In this document: positions 48,690 through 59,583 of the stretch, in pieces
How the letters are laid out: each line of letters starts with the position of its first letter
How positions within the stretch are numbered: the first letter of the stretch is position 1
Assembly: GCA_900175165.2 (NCBI GenBank)
Contig: FWWN02000284.1
Span: 1-64,000 of the forward strand
DNA: 64,000 bases
Origin: Rhizomucor pusillus
Taxonomy: Eukaryota > Mucoromycota > Mucoromycetes > Mucorales > Lichtheimiaceae
Reading direction: 5' to 3'
Notes under the pieces: generated by a model
What the model was told of the DNA's origin: nothing
Seen by the model: only the letters and a program-made list of their open reading frames with translations
Databases searched by the model: none
Position numbers and translations under genes: made by a program

Positions 48690-51578
48690 ATGGCCAACGA
48701 GCAACAGAGCCCACCCAGCCAACGCAAACCTTCTCGCAACAGAGAACGAAATATCAACTTACGAAAGTATTATGGCATTGCCTCAAATGCAGGAGAAACA
48801 CGGCAACCTTACGACATTGGTGAGAGATGACATGAGATTCTGCGCGGATCCCGTAACTGACCTTGGGGAAAAAGATGGCAGCACTTTTGAACCAAACAAG
48901 TACTTTGCAAGGCTTCTTAAAGAAAAGTCTCTTAACGGACTAATGGCAAAAGATAACGAGCTAGTAGCAGGTAAATGGACCATATTTTCATGTATTTGTC
49001 GCAAAGGCAGGATGATAACTGACACATGCCCCCGAAGAAATAAGAGAAATCGATGGTGATATGAAGACATTGGTATACGAGAATTACAACAAGTTTATCA
49101 GTGCTACCGACACGATACGCAAGGTTTGAATATAGCAGTGTCTTTGAAAAAAAAAAAAAACCACCTGACTGATATTCAACAAATAGATGAAATCAAATGT
49201 GGAAGACATGGAATCTGAAATGAAGCATCTTGACGAAAATGTGAGCAGTATTTCGAAACAGTGCGCAGAAATATCACAAGCTTTGGGCCCCAACCGCGAG
49301 AAAATCAAAAGATTGACAACGGCTCACAACATGCTGAAACGACTGCAGTTTATATTCGACTTGCCGAATCGACTCAATCATTGCCTCGCTGATCGTCAGT
49401 ATGTGCAAGCTGTCAAATATTACATACGTGCCACGCGACTGTTAGAGCATTATCAACATATGGCCGCCTTTAAAGGAATTGAACGCGACTGCATCGCTAT
49501 AACGGAAAAGATCAAAATACAGCTATGGGAAAATATGGACAGCAAGGATACAGCGACCGAGTCTGCAAAACTTTTACTTTTATTGAATGAAGACAGACGC
49601 AAAGTTTGGAAAAAATATCTCAAAATGTAAGTCCTCAAAATGCATCTTTAGCCCGTGCATCTCATTTAGTAAATTTCTATGTAGCCAAGAAGATATTCTT
49701 AAAAACGAAAGTGGCAACTGGGACAGTATCAATAAAGTGCAAGATCTCCAGGATATTGTTCTTGTCCGTTTGGATACACTTGTTGCCAGTTTCAAGGATC
49801 TATTTCTGCAAGACCCCGATGCGTCAAATATGGAGGTGAGGAATATATCATGCAAAGCATAGTGCACGAGGACCCGCAAAATAATTCTCGATACATGCAT
49901 AGATTGCACGGACGGATCTCGTCCAAGTCGTCAATCCTTACCTAGAACGATTCTTCAAAATAGCATCTACATTGCTGGATGCCAAAGATACCACGAACGT
50001 TGAGGACGCTGCAAGCAACCAAACTGAACGCATGCAAACGGTCACTGCTTTGCGAAACGCCATATCTAGTCACGGCAGATCACTATCGACCATGACTGAC
50101 ATAGACGCCAGAATGAATACACTCGGAGCACAGTGGGAAACGCAGCTCATAACATCTTCGATGCAGAGTACAGTAGCTCAAATCAAAGGTAAATACTCGT
50201 CATCCACAGACCAAAGCGTGTTGGCTAGCTAAATTGAACAACTTTTTGCAACAGCTCAAAGCTTTGAACTTGCAAGTTTGAAATTGACCGATGATTTAAG
50301 TAATGCCATAGCAGAAGCAGAATCATCGCTTTTGCAGCACATCGAAGAGAAGCTTTTGATCCCACTTTATAAGTGCTTACAAGCGCAGCCGGCCCATGAG
50401 TACCGGACGATGTTTGTTACGAGGGTGCGCGAAAGCTTGCATACTTTTTGGCAGGATGTTTTGAATATCTTATCTGTAAGTATCCGTGTAGCTTATGGGT
50501 TTGGAAGAGGTTCGCAAAACTTACTCTGCCTGCTATGTGACAGACTTTGCAAGATTCGGAACAAAGCAACCGGCAAGTAGCATTCTTTCTAGGCTCGCGA
50601 CTTTGTTACTATTTTGGAGAAACAGGCATAGAAAGGCTTTACAGGAATTACCCAGACTTTTACAACCAAGATACCCAATCCAGCACCGTTGACAATTTCC
50701 TAAAAAAGGGCCAGGGGCTGTTGAACGAACAGGTTATGGAAGAGGGCTACGATCTATCGCAAAAAATTCAGCGCCACTATATCAAGAAGGCACCGTCAAA
50801 TGGATCTGGGGAAAAACCAACACAAGTGTCATCTGTATGGCAAACTACAGCTGGCCGGCTTGGAGAGATCGAACATCTTGTCGAGATTATATGCCATCGA
50901 CAGCCGCCTGCCGATAGATATCCCGAGCTTTTGGACGCCGATTTTGAATATCGCTTCAACGATGGACTGTATGCCCGACCTGAACCTTCCACGCACAGCC
51001 TGGCGACTGCATCCTCAGATACTCAAGGTCTAGGCATCATTCCCAGAGTCGGATTTGATATCGATATGAACATGAACATGATGAGCAACATTGACAAGCT
51101 GTTTGCTGAGCGGGTGGACGTTTATCGGCAGGTGGAGCCCACACCTACCGGCGTCGCGAGCGCGCTGCTGCGTATATTACTAAAAACTTTCTACGAAACT
51201 GTCCGTCTCGCACGGATGCAGACACCAGACTACCAGCAGATCCAAATTGATGTCGAGTACCTTCGATTTGTCTTGTGGCCCTATGCCCAGAAGGAAAAGT
51301 AAGATCATGTACATATATATATCGTCAATTGGGAAGTATAACTCACTGATACAATAGCAAATGGATGGAATCCATGTTGCAAGAGATCGTCTCAAGTGCT
51401 TATCTGCGGTGTCCTGAACCGCTCCCACTCGAACACGAGGTAAGACCGCGTGTATTAATGATCTGCATTGCATTGACATCTAAATACGGGTACGTAGGAA
51501 ATGGAACGTATACTTTCACCTTATTACTCCCCATCTTCAAATAATGTAGATACTGCACCGGATGAACAGAGCTCATAA
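48690..51578 (+). CDS. VPS51: GARP/EARP tethering complex subunit Vps51 (apparent frameshift near the start)
   Basis: Vps51 links the GARP complex to the SNARE Tlg1/syntaxin-6 for endosome-to-Golgi traffic. About nine exons. [20 protein letters not shown] leads to [10 protein letters not shown], the conserved N-terminal motif. Then [54 protein letters not shown] (almost identical to animal Vps51) and [20 protein letters not shown]. Later exons carry [37 protein letters not shown] and the helical C-terminus [19 protein letters not shown], ending DTAPDEQSS. Between YYGIASN and DPVTDL the frame must change by one base near 48816-48820, with no room for an intron; the first frame stops at TGA within a few codons. 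Either an assembly or sequencing error, or a real lesion. Confidence 0.9.
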
Positions 51579-51718
51579 AATTATATATCCTGTTCTTGAT
51601 TGTAAATAATTGACCTTGGATACAACCAGTCGATTTTGTGAGCCGCCACGATAAACATCCAACTTTCTGCTGATACACTCGTTTCATAAGCGAATTTCTA
51701 TTATCAATCACATATTAT

Positions 51719-52214
51719 ATGGCACGAAAATTGGGAACACGCCACTCTCAGGTTGCACGTAGATCACTAGACGAGATTTTCTTTGGCCGAACCATACCAG
51801 AGCATCTGCCGTTGAAGTGGAGGACTGACCAGCAACGAGAGCTTTTGGAAACACAATATGGATTTCTAGTATTATATCTATTTATGCGGCAATAACTGTT
51901 GTACAGCACTGACTTTGGAATAATCATGCGACAATAACAATGACATGTAGACTTGTTGAATAGCATTCCAGCTGCTCTTAGTGGACGATCGAAATGTAAT
52001 ATCGGTAAAGCCAATTACAGGTGAGCCGTCAAATTTTGCCGAAAGCTGGGATGGGGCAGTAAAGCTATTTAAAGCATACGGTGCTGTCAACGAAGATCCA
52101 ATTTTAGGCATAGCTCATCGGGATATCAATGGAAGGAGGAGCCAAACCTCTTTTGATCCCATTGATCCATTTTATCCCGTCGCTTTTCCCCAAGTTCCCT
52201 CATCGTTGCCGACA
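51719..52214 (+). other. In-frame upstream coding-like sequence of the BAR-SH3 gene
   Basis: An ATG at 51719 starts MARKLGTRHSQVARRSLDEI, and an intron (GTATTA to CATTCCAG) would join GFL to LLLVDDRNVISVKPITGEP in the frame that runs into MIKNFGKLKQ. The text is protein-like (DPFYPVAFPQVPSSLP) but no family is recognised. It is either an N-terminal extension, which would bury the BAR first helix, or a small separate gene or leader frame. Confidence 0.35.
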
Positions 52215-54105
52215 ATGATTAAAAACTTTGGAAAACTGAAGCAGGTAACTTTTTGCATCTGGTCTCCTGTCGCGATCTAGCCGAGAAGACCGCGTGATGA
52301 GCTGTAGCGGGTCGGCGGAGTGTCCTTGGTTCTAGATCTAACCCACCCGCTCGGATAACATAGTGGACAGGCGAGCGGCTAGGCGCTGCCAAAGCGACTC
52401 TGCAAACGGAGGATTTTCAAAGACTAGAGACTGATACAGAAAGAAAACGGGCGACATTTGAAAAAGTGCATCAAGCTCTTGAAGTATTTCACGGTCAACT
52501 TTCGAAAAAGAAGCCGTCTCCTGAGGATGGAAAGACCAAGGTCGCTCCCTTGGAAGCTGTAGGCGCTTGCTGGATCAATCATGGCTCGTCCTTCTCTGAA
52601 GATTCAGCTCTAGGTACTTACTAACATACACACACGCTAAAGAGCGCATCACGATCACATAACTGATATAGCTCGATGCCTTTTATAGGCATAGCCTTGT
52701 TGAATTTTGGACAGGCTGAATCTAGAATAGCCATGCTTCAGGATGATTTAGCTGCTCAGGTGAAAGAAGGATACATGAGGACATTGGAAGACGCCTTGCG
52801 AGAATACAAAGAGTACCAGGCGCTCAAGAAGAAGCTGGAAGGTCGTCGACTAGACTATGATGCGAAGCTAGCTCGCTTGCAAAAAGCCAAAAAGGAAAAA
52901 CCCGAATGGGAACAGGAGATGCAAGCAGCGAAACTAAAATACGAGGAGACTGAATATGAATTACTCCAAAAGATGGTTCAGCTACAAGAATATGAAGTAA
53001 GGCATAAAACACCTGGGAAACGTTTCACATCCACGACTGTGATACTGACATACATCGGCGTAGGATACCCACTATGCAGCGCTTCAGCAGCTGTTGGAAG
53101 CACAGCATTCCTATTTCTCTAGAGCCGCAGAGCTGCTGGACAGTGTGCGTGCTAACTGGGGCCAAGGAAACATGGCAGGTGCTACTGCCCGTCAGACACT
53201 CCAAAATGCCACCTTTGCCCGTTCGCCCAGTGTCAGCTCGTTGAGTACGCCCAGAAACGGTAGCGGCGACGATTACTTTGCCTACTCTGCATCGCCTGAT
53301 ACGCTACCCGCGGCTGCTCGAAGGCCGAGTCTCCGGAGTGAAGGGCTATCAGCTCACAGTGTGCCTCGGCGAATGCCAAGTGCAACGTCCATTCGCAGCA
53401 ACGGTAGCGACCGGTCGCGACCGCCGCCGCCACCACCATTGTCGCGACGACAGAGTCAGTATATATACATATATATATTTTAATCGAAATTTGTTTTGAG
53501 TAACTGACCATCTTGTGTTACTAGGCCATACTTCTACATTGAAAAGGCGCAAGGCTTTGTACGATTTCGAAGGAGAAAGCATTGACGAGCTATCCTTCCG
53601 AGCAGGCGATGTCATTACAGTGATCGAAGAAGTCGATGAAGGATGGTGGTTGGGTGAAGTGGAACACTTTGGACCGAAACGCCGTGGTATTTTCCCAGTT
53701 AATTACACAGAAGATCTCATCAATGGCGCATCGCCCCCTGTTCCTGCGCGACCACCTACATCTATCATGGAGCAACCAGTGGAAGAAGAGCATCAGGACT
53801 CGCCTTTCCATGATAATCAAGCGACACTTGAGCCACCCAGGTCCCAGAGCACACAGTTTGTTCCTTTGGCAACTAAACCAACTACCTCTCGCACTCCACC
53901 ACCTCCTCCTGCATCATCCTCACGCGTAACTCCTGCGCTCTCCACATCCGCCAGCACACGCATGCCCATGCCACCACCGACCTCAGCAATCGCAAACACC
54001 GCCGCCGCCGACGCACCTCCTTGTCAAGAGTGCGGATGCAACGATTTTAGTGCTAATGTGTTTAAAAAGGGACATTGTAAGACGTGTTTCCACTATCATT
54101 CCTGA
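52215..54105 (+). CDS. BAR-SH3 membrane-curvature protein (endophilin-like) with a Cys/His tail
   Basis: MIKNFGKLKQ splices to WTGERLGAAKATLQTEDFQR, a typical BAR start with an amphipathic first helix. The BAR domain continues through LNFGQAESRIAMLQDDLAAQ, LREYKEYQALKKKLEGRRLD, KYEETEYELLQKMVQLQEYE and YAALQQLLEAQHSYFSRAAE. A Ser/Pro-rich linker with polyproline (RPPPPPPLSRRQS) follows. The SH3 domain has ALYDFEGESIDELSF (ALYDF), EGWWLGEV and KRRGIFPVNYTEDL (GxFPxNYV-type). After more Pro-rich sequence comes CQECGCNDFSANVFKKGHCK and TCFHYHS, a probable zinc-binding end. It should bend membranes at endocytic sites and recruit Pro-rich partners. In-frame exon-like sequence runs back to an ATG at 51719 (MARKLGTRHSQVARR), so a longer N-terminus cannot be excluded. 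Confidence 0.87.
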
Positions 54106-54268
54106 ACGGAGGGAATGCATTGATGATTTAGATACAAAGAGAAGAAGAAGAAGAAAAGAGCAAGAGCAGATTACAAAATATGCTACAGAACAAAGGACTT
54201 TGCGAGAGAAGGAAGGAAGGAAACTTTTTTGATTGGTGGTTGTCGTCGTCGTCGTTGAAGTTGAAAAA

Positions 54269-54758
54269 TCAGTATCTGGGAATATGCCTCTCCGGGAACG
54301 GCCGTGCGTATCGGAAAGGTGGAGGTGGTGGGGGTGATTGTGATCGATGGTAGTAAGATAGTGGTGGCCGTCGTGACTAGCATGCAAGTGGAATGAGATA
54401 TCTGGCTGTACGGTTCCTGTGATCAGGTGGCACTTACTGGATAGGGCATGGGTGGAGGATAACTTAAAGGAGGGGCAGAGTACGGTGATGGATAAGATCG
54501 GTAGCTGCGGTTGTGGTATCTAAAAGGTGAGAGCGGGCGAGGAGGTGGAGGTCTACGATCGCTGTAGCGAGGACGATATTCAGAGCTGCGTGATCGAGAG
54601 GAAGGAGGTCTGCTGTGCGACCGAGGCCGAGAAGGTCGTGATTGTGATGGCGGTTGCGGCTGCTTTTGAGGCTGTGCTTCAGGTTCTTGTTGTGGAGGTT
54701 GAGGATGGAGTCGAGGTTGCGGTTCAGGCGAGGGTGTACACGGCGACGGTGACCGCTT

Positions 54759-54801
<43 letters not shown>

Positions 54802-55184
54802 GGCTGTTGTTGTTGTTGTTGTTGTTGTTGCTCTGACAGGAGCTGTTTCATGAGCTGAAATAGTTCATGCTTCTCTTTCTCTAGTTGCTGCAGCTTTTGC
54901 CGGATAGTTGCTTCGTCGAGCTCCGGCTTGGAGGAAACAGTTGTATCCGGAGTACCGGGATCTGTAGCGACAGGTGTGTTTTGCGCCGGCAAAAGTCCCA
55001 ACACCTTGTCCTCGGAAGATGGCTCGTATGCCTCGACTGGTGGCGATGGCAACCCGTTGTCGGCCGGGCAGCGATGCTGCTTCAGCGGGAGTGCGCGCGT
55101 CCTCTTCTCGCGCTGCTCTTTGACTCGTCGCATGATAGTACATCGAATGGCATCGTAATTAGGTGGCACTTGAAAGTTATACAT
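54269..55184 (-). CDS. Gln-, Ser/Arg- and Pro-rich low-complexity protein
   Basis: MYNFQVPPNYDAIRCTIMRR at 55184 opens a short ordered segment. A helix (KLQQLEKEKHELFQLMKQLL) runs straight into two polyGln tracts split by one Pro, coded by mixed CAG and CAA. The rest is Pro/Gln (QPQPRLHPQPPQQEPEAQPQ-like) and then RS-rich (SRPRSHSRPPSSRSRSSEY). A 60-base intron (GTAAGT to GCTAG) after PMPYP joins a last exon SRRPPLSYYHRSQSPPPPPP ending ERHIPRY; its matching composition supports the join. The antisense frame at 53983-54387 is a shadow. RS and polyQ segments suggest an RNA-processing or condensate protein, but no RRM or other domain is seen. The leader on the coding strand is a long CT tract. 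Confidence 0.75.
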
Positions 55185-55200
55185 TCGGACGAAGGTAAGG

Positions 55201-55290
55201 TGAGAGAAAGAGAGAGAAAGAAGAGAGAGGGAAAAAAGAGAGAGGAAAGAGAGAGGAAAGAAAGAGGGGCAAAGGAACGAAAAAGAGCTT
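55201..55290. repeat. Purine-only (GA/GAAA) tract
   Basis: About 90 bases of nearly pure G and A (plus strand), just upstream of the Gln/RS-rich gene. On that gene's coding strand it is a CT-rich leader or promoter tract, common in fungal promoters. Its length is notable and it could form triplex DNA. Confidence 0.7.
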
Positions 55291-56331
55291 AGTGCGAAAG
55301 TGACGTCGGGCTCCAAGGGTGCACAAGGTCGTGCGTTGCACACACTCTACAGTGGCCGCCTCAAAAAAAAAAAATGCTGTACGGAACACCAAACATTACT
55401 GCGAAAACGACGCAATGCTCGCAAAGCTTACTTCAAAGCACTTTTTATTTGCCTACTATTCGCTTCATTTTCATTTGTTCTTTTCCCACAAGATCTTGCA
55501 ATGTCAGAACACCGCGAATCTCGAAATCTACAAGAGATCACGAGAACTATAGAGTGTTCTTATACATCTTGTGTCGATTCAGGAATGAGTGCCAAATCTA
55601 AGCTGTGGCAAACATGCAGTTCGACCCTTTGTAAATTGTGGTTTGAAGAAAAGGAAGGCGGGACCCAAGGTTCCTGGCTTTATATACCTCGCCAAAAAAA
55701 AATTTTCAGTTTCAGGGCGACATCTGTCCTCCGCGCGAATGGGAGCCCGAGAAAGAAACCGAAATAAAATGCTTCAGTACCCTCCAACTTCTCGTGATGA
55801 CACCTACTTTGTCAGCTTGATCCTAGTACTTGGCAGCTTATATCATCCACAATGCATCCCGACTCCTCCGATTTATGTAGATAGATGGTCGCGTGGGGAT
55901 GTACTAATATATCTCTAGCCTTTCTTCAAAGTGCTCGTACGGCGTACTGCCTACGTCAATGCGTCAGATTTGTACACAGAAACTGGCAGGAAATGCAAAG
56001 GAGGGCTGCTCTAGATCAATGCTTAACCTTTGAGCGTAGCTTCAGTTTCATTTACTTGGCAAGAATCCTGTTTGAGGATAGGTTTTCACTGATATTCCTC
56101 AATAGAAGAAAGTTCTGCCATTTTGCTTGTCGCATAGAAGTTTGCTGCCTTAGATTGAAAAGAGCTCAGAGTATTCCCTTTTTGTTATTATCACGGTGCC
56201 ATGTCCCTGGACCATTTTTTTCGAAGGATGTGTCAAAAAGTCCCATCGGCATCAATTTTCAAACTCATGCAAACGAGTTTCAAAATCCAATCAATTCCGG
56301 ACTCCATGCAAAGCACCTTGTTCTGCTCTCC
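55291..56331. other. Divergent intergenic region
   Basis: The shared upstream region of the Gln/RS-rich gene (-) and the SWIM-RING gene (+). The open frame of the latter extends upstream to about 55885 without domain-like sequence, so I start that gene at 56332. No other gene seen. Confidence 0.45.
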
Positions 56332-57776
56332 ATGCCGCCCAAACGGTCGACGAGAGTTACTGTAATCGATTCCGAGATCCAGAGCCGGTCGACAACTACC
56401 AGGAAGACAAGAGTCAAACGGTCCAAGATCAAGGCTGAGACTAGCGTACCTGCCGCCACTGCGGATCCTTCAAATGGCTCCAGCACCAAACGTACCAAAA
56501 GGAGAAAGAAAGCAGAGACAGCGCAGACGCAAGCACAGCCTCAAGCACGAAGCTCAAAAACGGAAATGTCCTTGGAACAGCTTCTACGCTCGGGTAATTG
56601 TACTCATTTGCTGGTATGTCATTTGCCCTGTTTGTCCGTTACGCAAGCTGACATTTCTGTCCACCACCAGTCAAAAGATCTGCTGTCACGTCTGAACCGT
56701 GCACGAACACAAAAGATGTTTGTTATTTCACGAGAGACGACGGGTACATACACGCAATGCTTTCAATGTAAGTATACGTTGCTGAAGTGTACTTGTATAT
56801 ATATTCTAACAAATGTTTAGTGCTAGGAAGCACAGGAAATGTAGGAATCAATCTATCTACTGCTATTACTCTAAGTTCACAATAATTCCCATAGGTATAC
56901 ACTGTCGTCATTGGCGAGCAGATGTCGTGCGATTGCCACGATTATATATTCCGTAGAATGCACTGCAAGCACATACTTTTGGTGCTTATGAGAGTATTCA
57001 GTGCACCTCCGATTTCTCCTGCTTTCAAGTCCACGAAAATATCCAAAGCTGTAGGTAATTGCGGATATCGTATTTGAATGATTACTCAGATGTCTTTCTG
57101 CTAGGCCGCTTTGGAACTGTTTGCCAATAGTAAACCTGATCCGTCGGTCATGGTTGGCCCGGAAATCAAGGAACTGATCGACAAAAAGCTCAACGGCGAA
57201 GATACTGAAATGTAAGATCAGAGCGAGAAATTTCACAGCAATCATGCGTGGAAAATCTAATGCTTCAATTCTTTACAGTCAAGGAGCAACGCAGAGATCT
57301 CTTGATGTTGACTGTCCAATCTGCTTCGAAACATTTGAAGAAAGTGAACGCCCGATGATTGTTTTTTGCAAAGTGTGCGGAAACAACATCCACAAGGCAA
57401 GGGTGATTTTGGTTTTCTATGATTTCGCCTTGATTAACAAAGAATTTAGGCTTGCTTTGATGCTTGGAAATCCAGGTGCTACGACACGGTTACTTGCGTT
57501 TACTGCCGATCGGAATGGGTGGATAACGATGATTCTGCGAAGCGCAAGAAAGGCGAAAAGAAGCTATCCGGAGCGAATTCAAATGAAGGCTACAATAACT
57601 TTGCAATAGAGGCTGGACTTTCGCTAACTCGAGGTAGGAAACAACCAGTATAATAGATATTCATTATTTTTGCTTATGCTGTTTTCTTAGATACCAGCAC
57701 TTATGGATATCGTTCCAGACGTTACAGCCGTTACGATGATGATGACGAGGATGAGCTGGATTACGATTATTACTAG
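56332..57776 (+). CDS. SWIM and RING finger protein, probable E3 ubiquitin ligase
   Basis: MPPKRSTRVTVIDSEIQSRS opens a basic, disordered ~85-residue region with nuclear-signal-like KRTKRRKK. After introns come KDLLSRLNRARTQKMFVISR, QLLGSTGNVYTVVIGEQMS and the SWIM zinc finger CDCHDYIFRRMHCKHILLVL (CxCx(n)CxH). A helical stretch (MVGPEIKELIDKKLNGEDTE) leads to the RING: CPICFETF, CKVCGNNIHKAC and, across the next exon, TVTCVYCRSEW, i.e. C3HC4 spacing with His in the middle. The acidic end DDDDEDELDYDYY closes the protein. The SWIM plus RING pairing is that of ZSWIM2/MEX-type ligases. Substrate unknown. The MCM10 gene starts only 54 bases after its stop on the same strand. Confidence 0.83.
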
Positions 57777-57830
57777 CTGCCCTCTTCTCTGCTGCGGATT
57801 TTACCCCTTTGAATACCTGATCCCCCACAT

Positions 57831-59481
57831 ATGCTTCCTGGCAGTGATCCAGAAATTAAAAAAGTTGCAACGAGGAGCCCAATTTCTCCTGACGCGCAAT
57901 TCGACTCGCGAGCTTTGAACCGCGTCTCGCGTCTTTTTCGTTCCGCCATGAGTGAAGCAGAGAAGGAGATCAACGAGACAAGATCCGAAGATGCCAAACA
58001 CGAAGAGATTCAGATCGAGCCTGTCTCAAAGCTACGTCTAAAGTATGTTATAGATCACAGTTTGAGTACTCGAGAGAATCTAAGCAGAGGCGGGAATTTA
58101 CTTTTAGACGACGATTAACCTCTGCGCGCGAGATCGAGAAGGAGCTCGTTGGATTCCAAGTGGTGCCTGTAGAGAATGTGTTTCAGCATGTTCAAAAGTG
58201 GCGCTCAATACGAGTGGGAGAAAAACGGTCAGATAACTGGTCGTCTGTTGGAGTCATTGACCGTTTCAAAAGAGCGGACGAATTTGCGGTAGCACGAGTA
58301 ACAAATATGAGGAACGACTATTTCCACCTATTCTTGGTTGATAAAGCTTTGGCAACTCACAAGGATGCACTTGGAATTGGCAAAGTTGTTCTGGTGCGGC
58401 AGCCAACAATCGTATGGTCCAGTGATCCAAAAGCGGACGGAGCAGTTCTGGTCAACCGGGCAAAGAACTTGTTTATCATTGGCGAAAGCAACGATTTGGT
58501 CCAATGCGCAGGATATGTAAAATCTGACAAACAGTGCGAAGCCATGGTTGACAAGTAAGGTGTCCATCCGTCCCTACCACCTTCATCGCACTCTTTAACT
58601 GATATATATTGCAACAGACGTGCGGGTGACTTTTGTGATCGACACTTGGCACGAGCATGTAACAGGTCAAAAAATACACGCATGGAATTTGCATCAGGGT
58701 AAATACAACTCCTCAGTGCTTCTTTTTATTTTTCTTGTGAATGCAAAGTAGTAATCTGTCCCTTTTAATGATCTTCAGGAACAGCGGTATCGAGATGACG
58801 TGGGCGCGAATACGAAATACCCAACAAGGGATTGTATATGAAGCCTCTCAATCACCTGTGCGAGAACACAAGGAGTATACCTATAATATCCCGACCAAGG
58901 GCATGATTAGCTCTGATGGCAAGTTACGAAGAGTGACGCCCCAAGCTAAAGATCAGATGGAAGCGAAGCTAAAACAAGAAAACAAAGATATCCAGTAAGT
59001 AGCCAAATTATACTGCTAGAAAGGAGGAGGGAGGGAGGGAGGAAGAAAAAGAATCAATACAAGAGCATGGCAGAATTAATCAGAGAGCTTGTAGGAAATT
59101 CCTTAGTGGACGTCGCGACCCAGGTGCAGATATGCTCCGAAAAATAAGAGGTCTTAAAAGTGAAGATACAGGCAGTAAGATACCCTCTAAAGACACTGGA
59201 TTTTCTCTCTCACACACAGACGAGCTCATATTCGCGAAGGCCTAGGACTGTCTCGAGACGCCATGATCAAAATGGGTCTTAATACCCGAAAGGTGCTCAC
59301 CAAAGAAGAAGAAGAAGCTAAGGTAAACCTTCCAGCTGTGTGGCGGAAAATAAGCATCTCTTACTGATTTGATAACCGGTAGAAACGATCCATTGAAGAG
59401 CTGCAAAGAATACAAAAATCAAGCAACAGAGGAGAGCAGCAGCAACCAAAACAAAAGAAGCCTCGTTATGTATATCTTTAG
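57831..59481 (+). CDS. MCM10: DNA replication factor Mcm10 homologue
   Basis: Mcm10 binds the CMG helicase and single-stranded DNA at origins and forks. MLPGSDPEIKKVATRSPISP starts a short N-terminus. The central OB-fold and zinc region runs SSVGVIDRFKRADEFAVARV, YFHLFLVDKALATHKDALGI, NLFIIGESNDLVQCAGYVKS and QCEAMVDKRAGDFCDRHLAR, with the CCCH zinc ligands placed as in Mcm10 (C-x(n)-C-x(n)-C-x2-H). After further exons, DPGADMLRKIRGLKSED and REGLGLSRDAMIKMGLNTRK precede a basic Gln/Lys tail ending PRYVYL. The protein is ~420 residues, shorter than animal Mcm10 and nearer fungal ones. A GA-rich stretch near 59020-59050 lies in an intron. Confidence 0.85.
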
Positions 59482-59583
59482 TCGATAAGCAAATTCCACA
59501 AAAATTTGGAATATAAAGGGCGAGCCACCCCTTAGCGAGCTCCCGCGCTTTTCCCTCATTACCCAATAAGTAATTTAATTGCT

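Noticed and set aside
53983..54387. 134-codon antisense frame across the 3' end of the BAR-SH3 gene
   Set aside because: It is the mirror of Pro/Thr/His-rich and repeat DNA. The true last exon of the neighbouring gene uses a different frame and ends at 54269.
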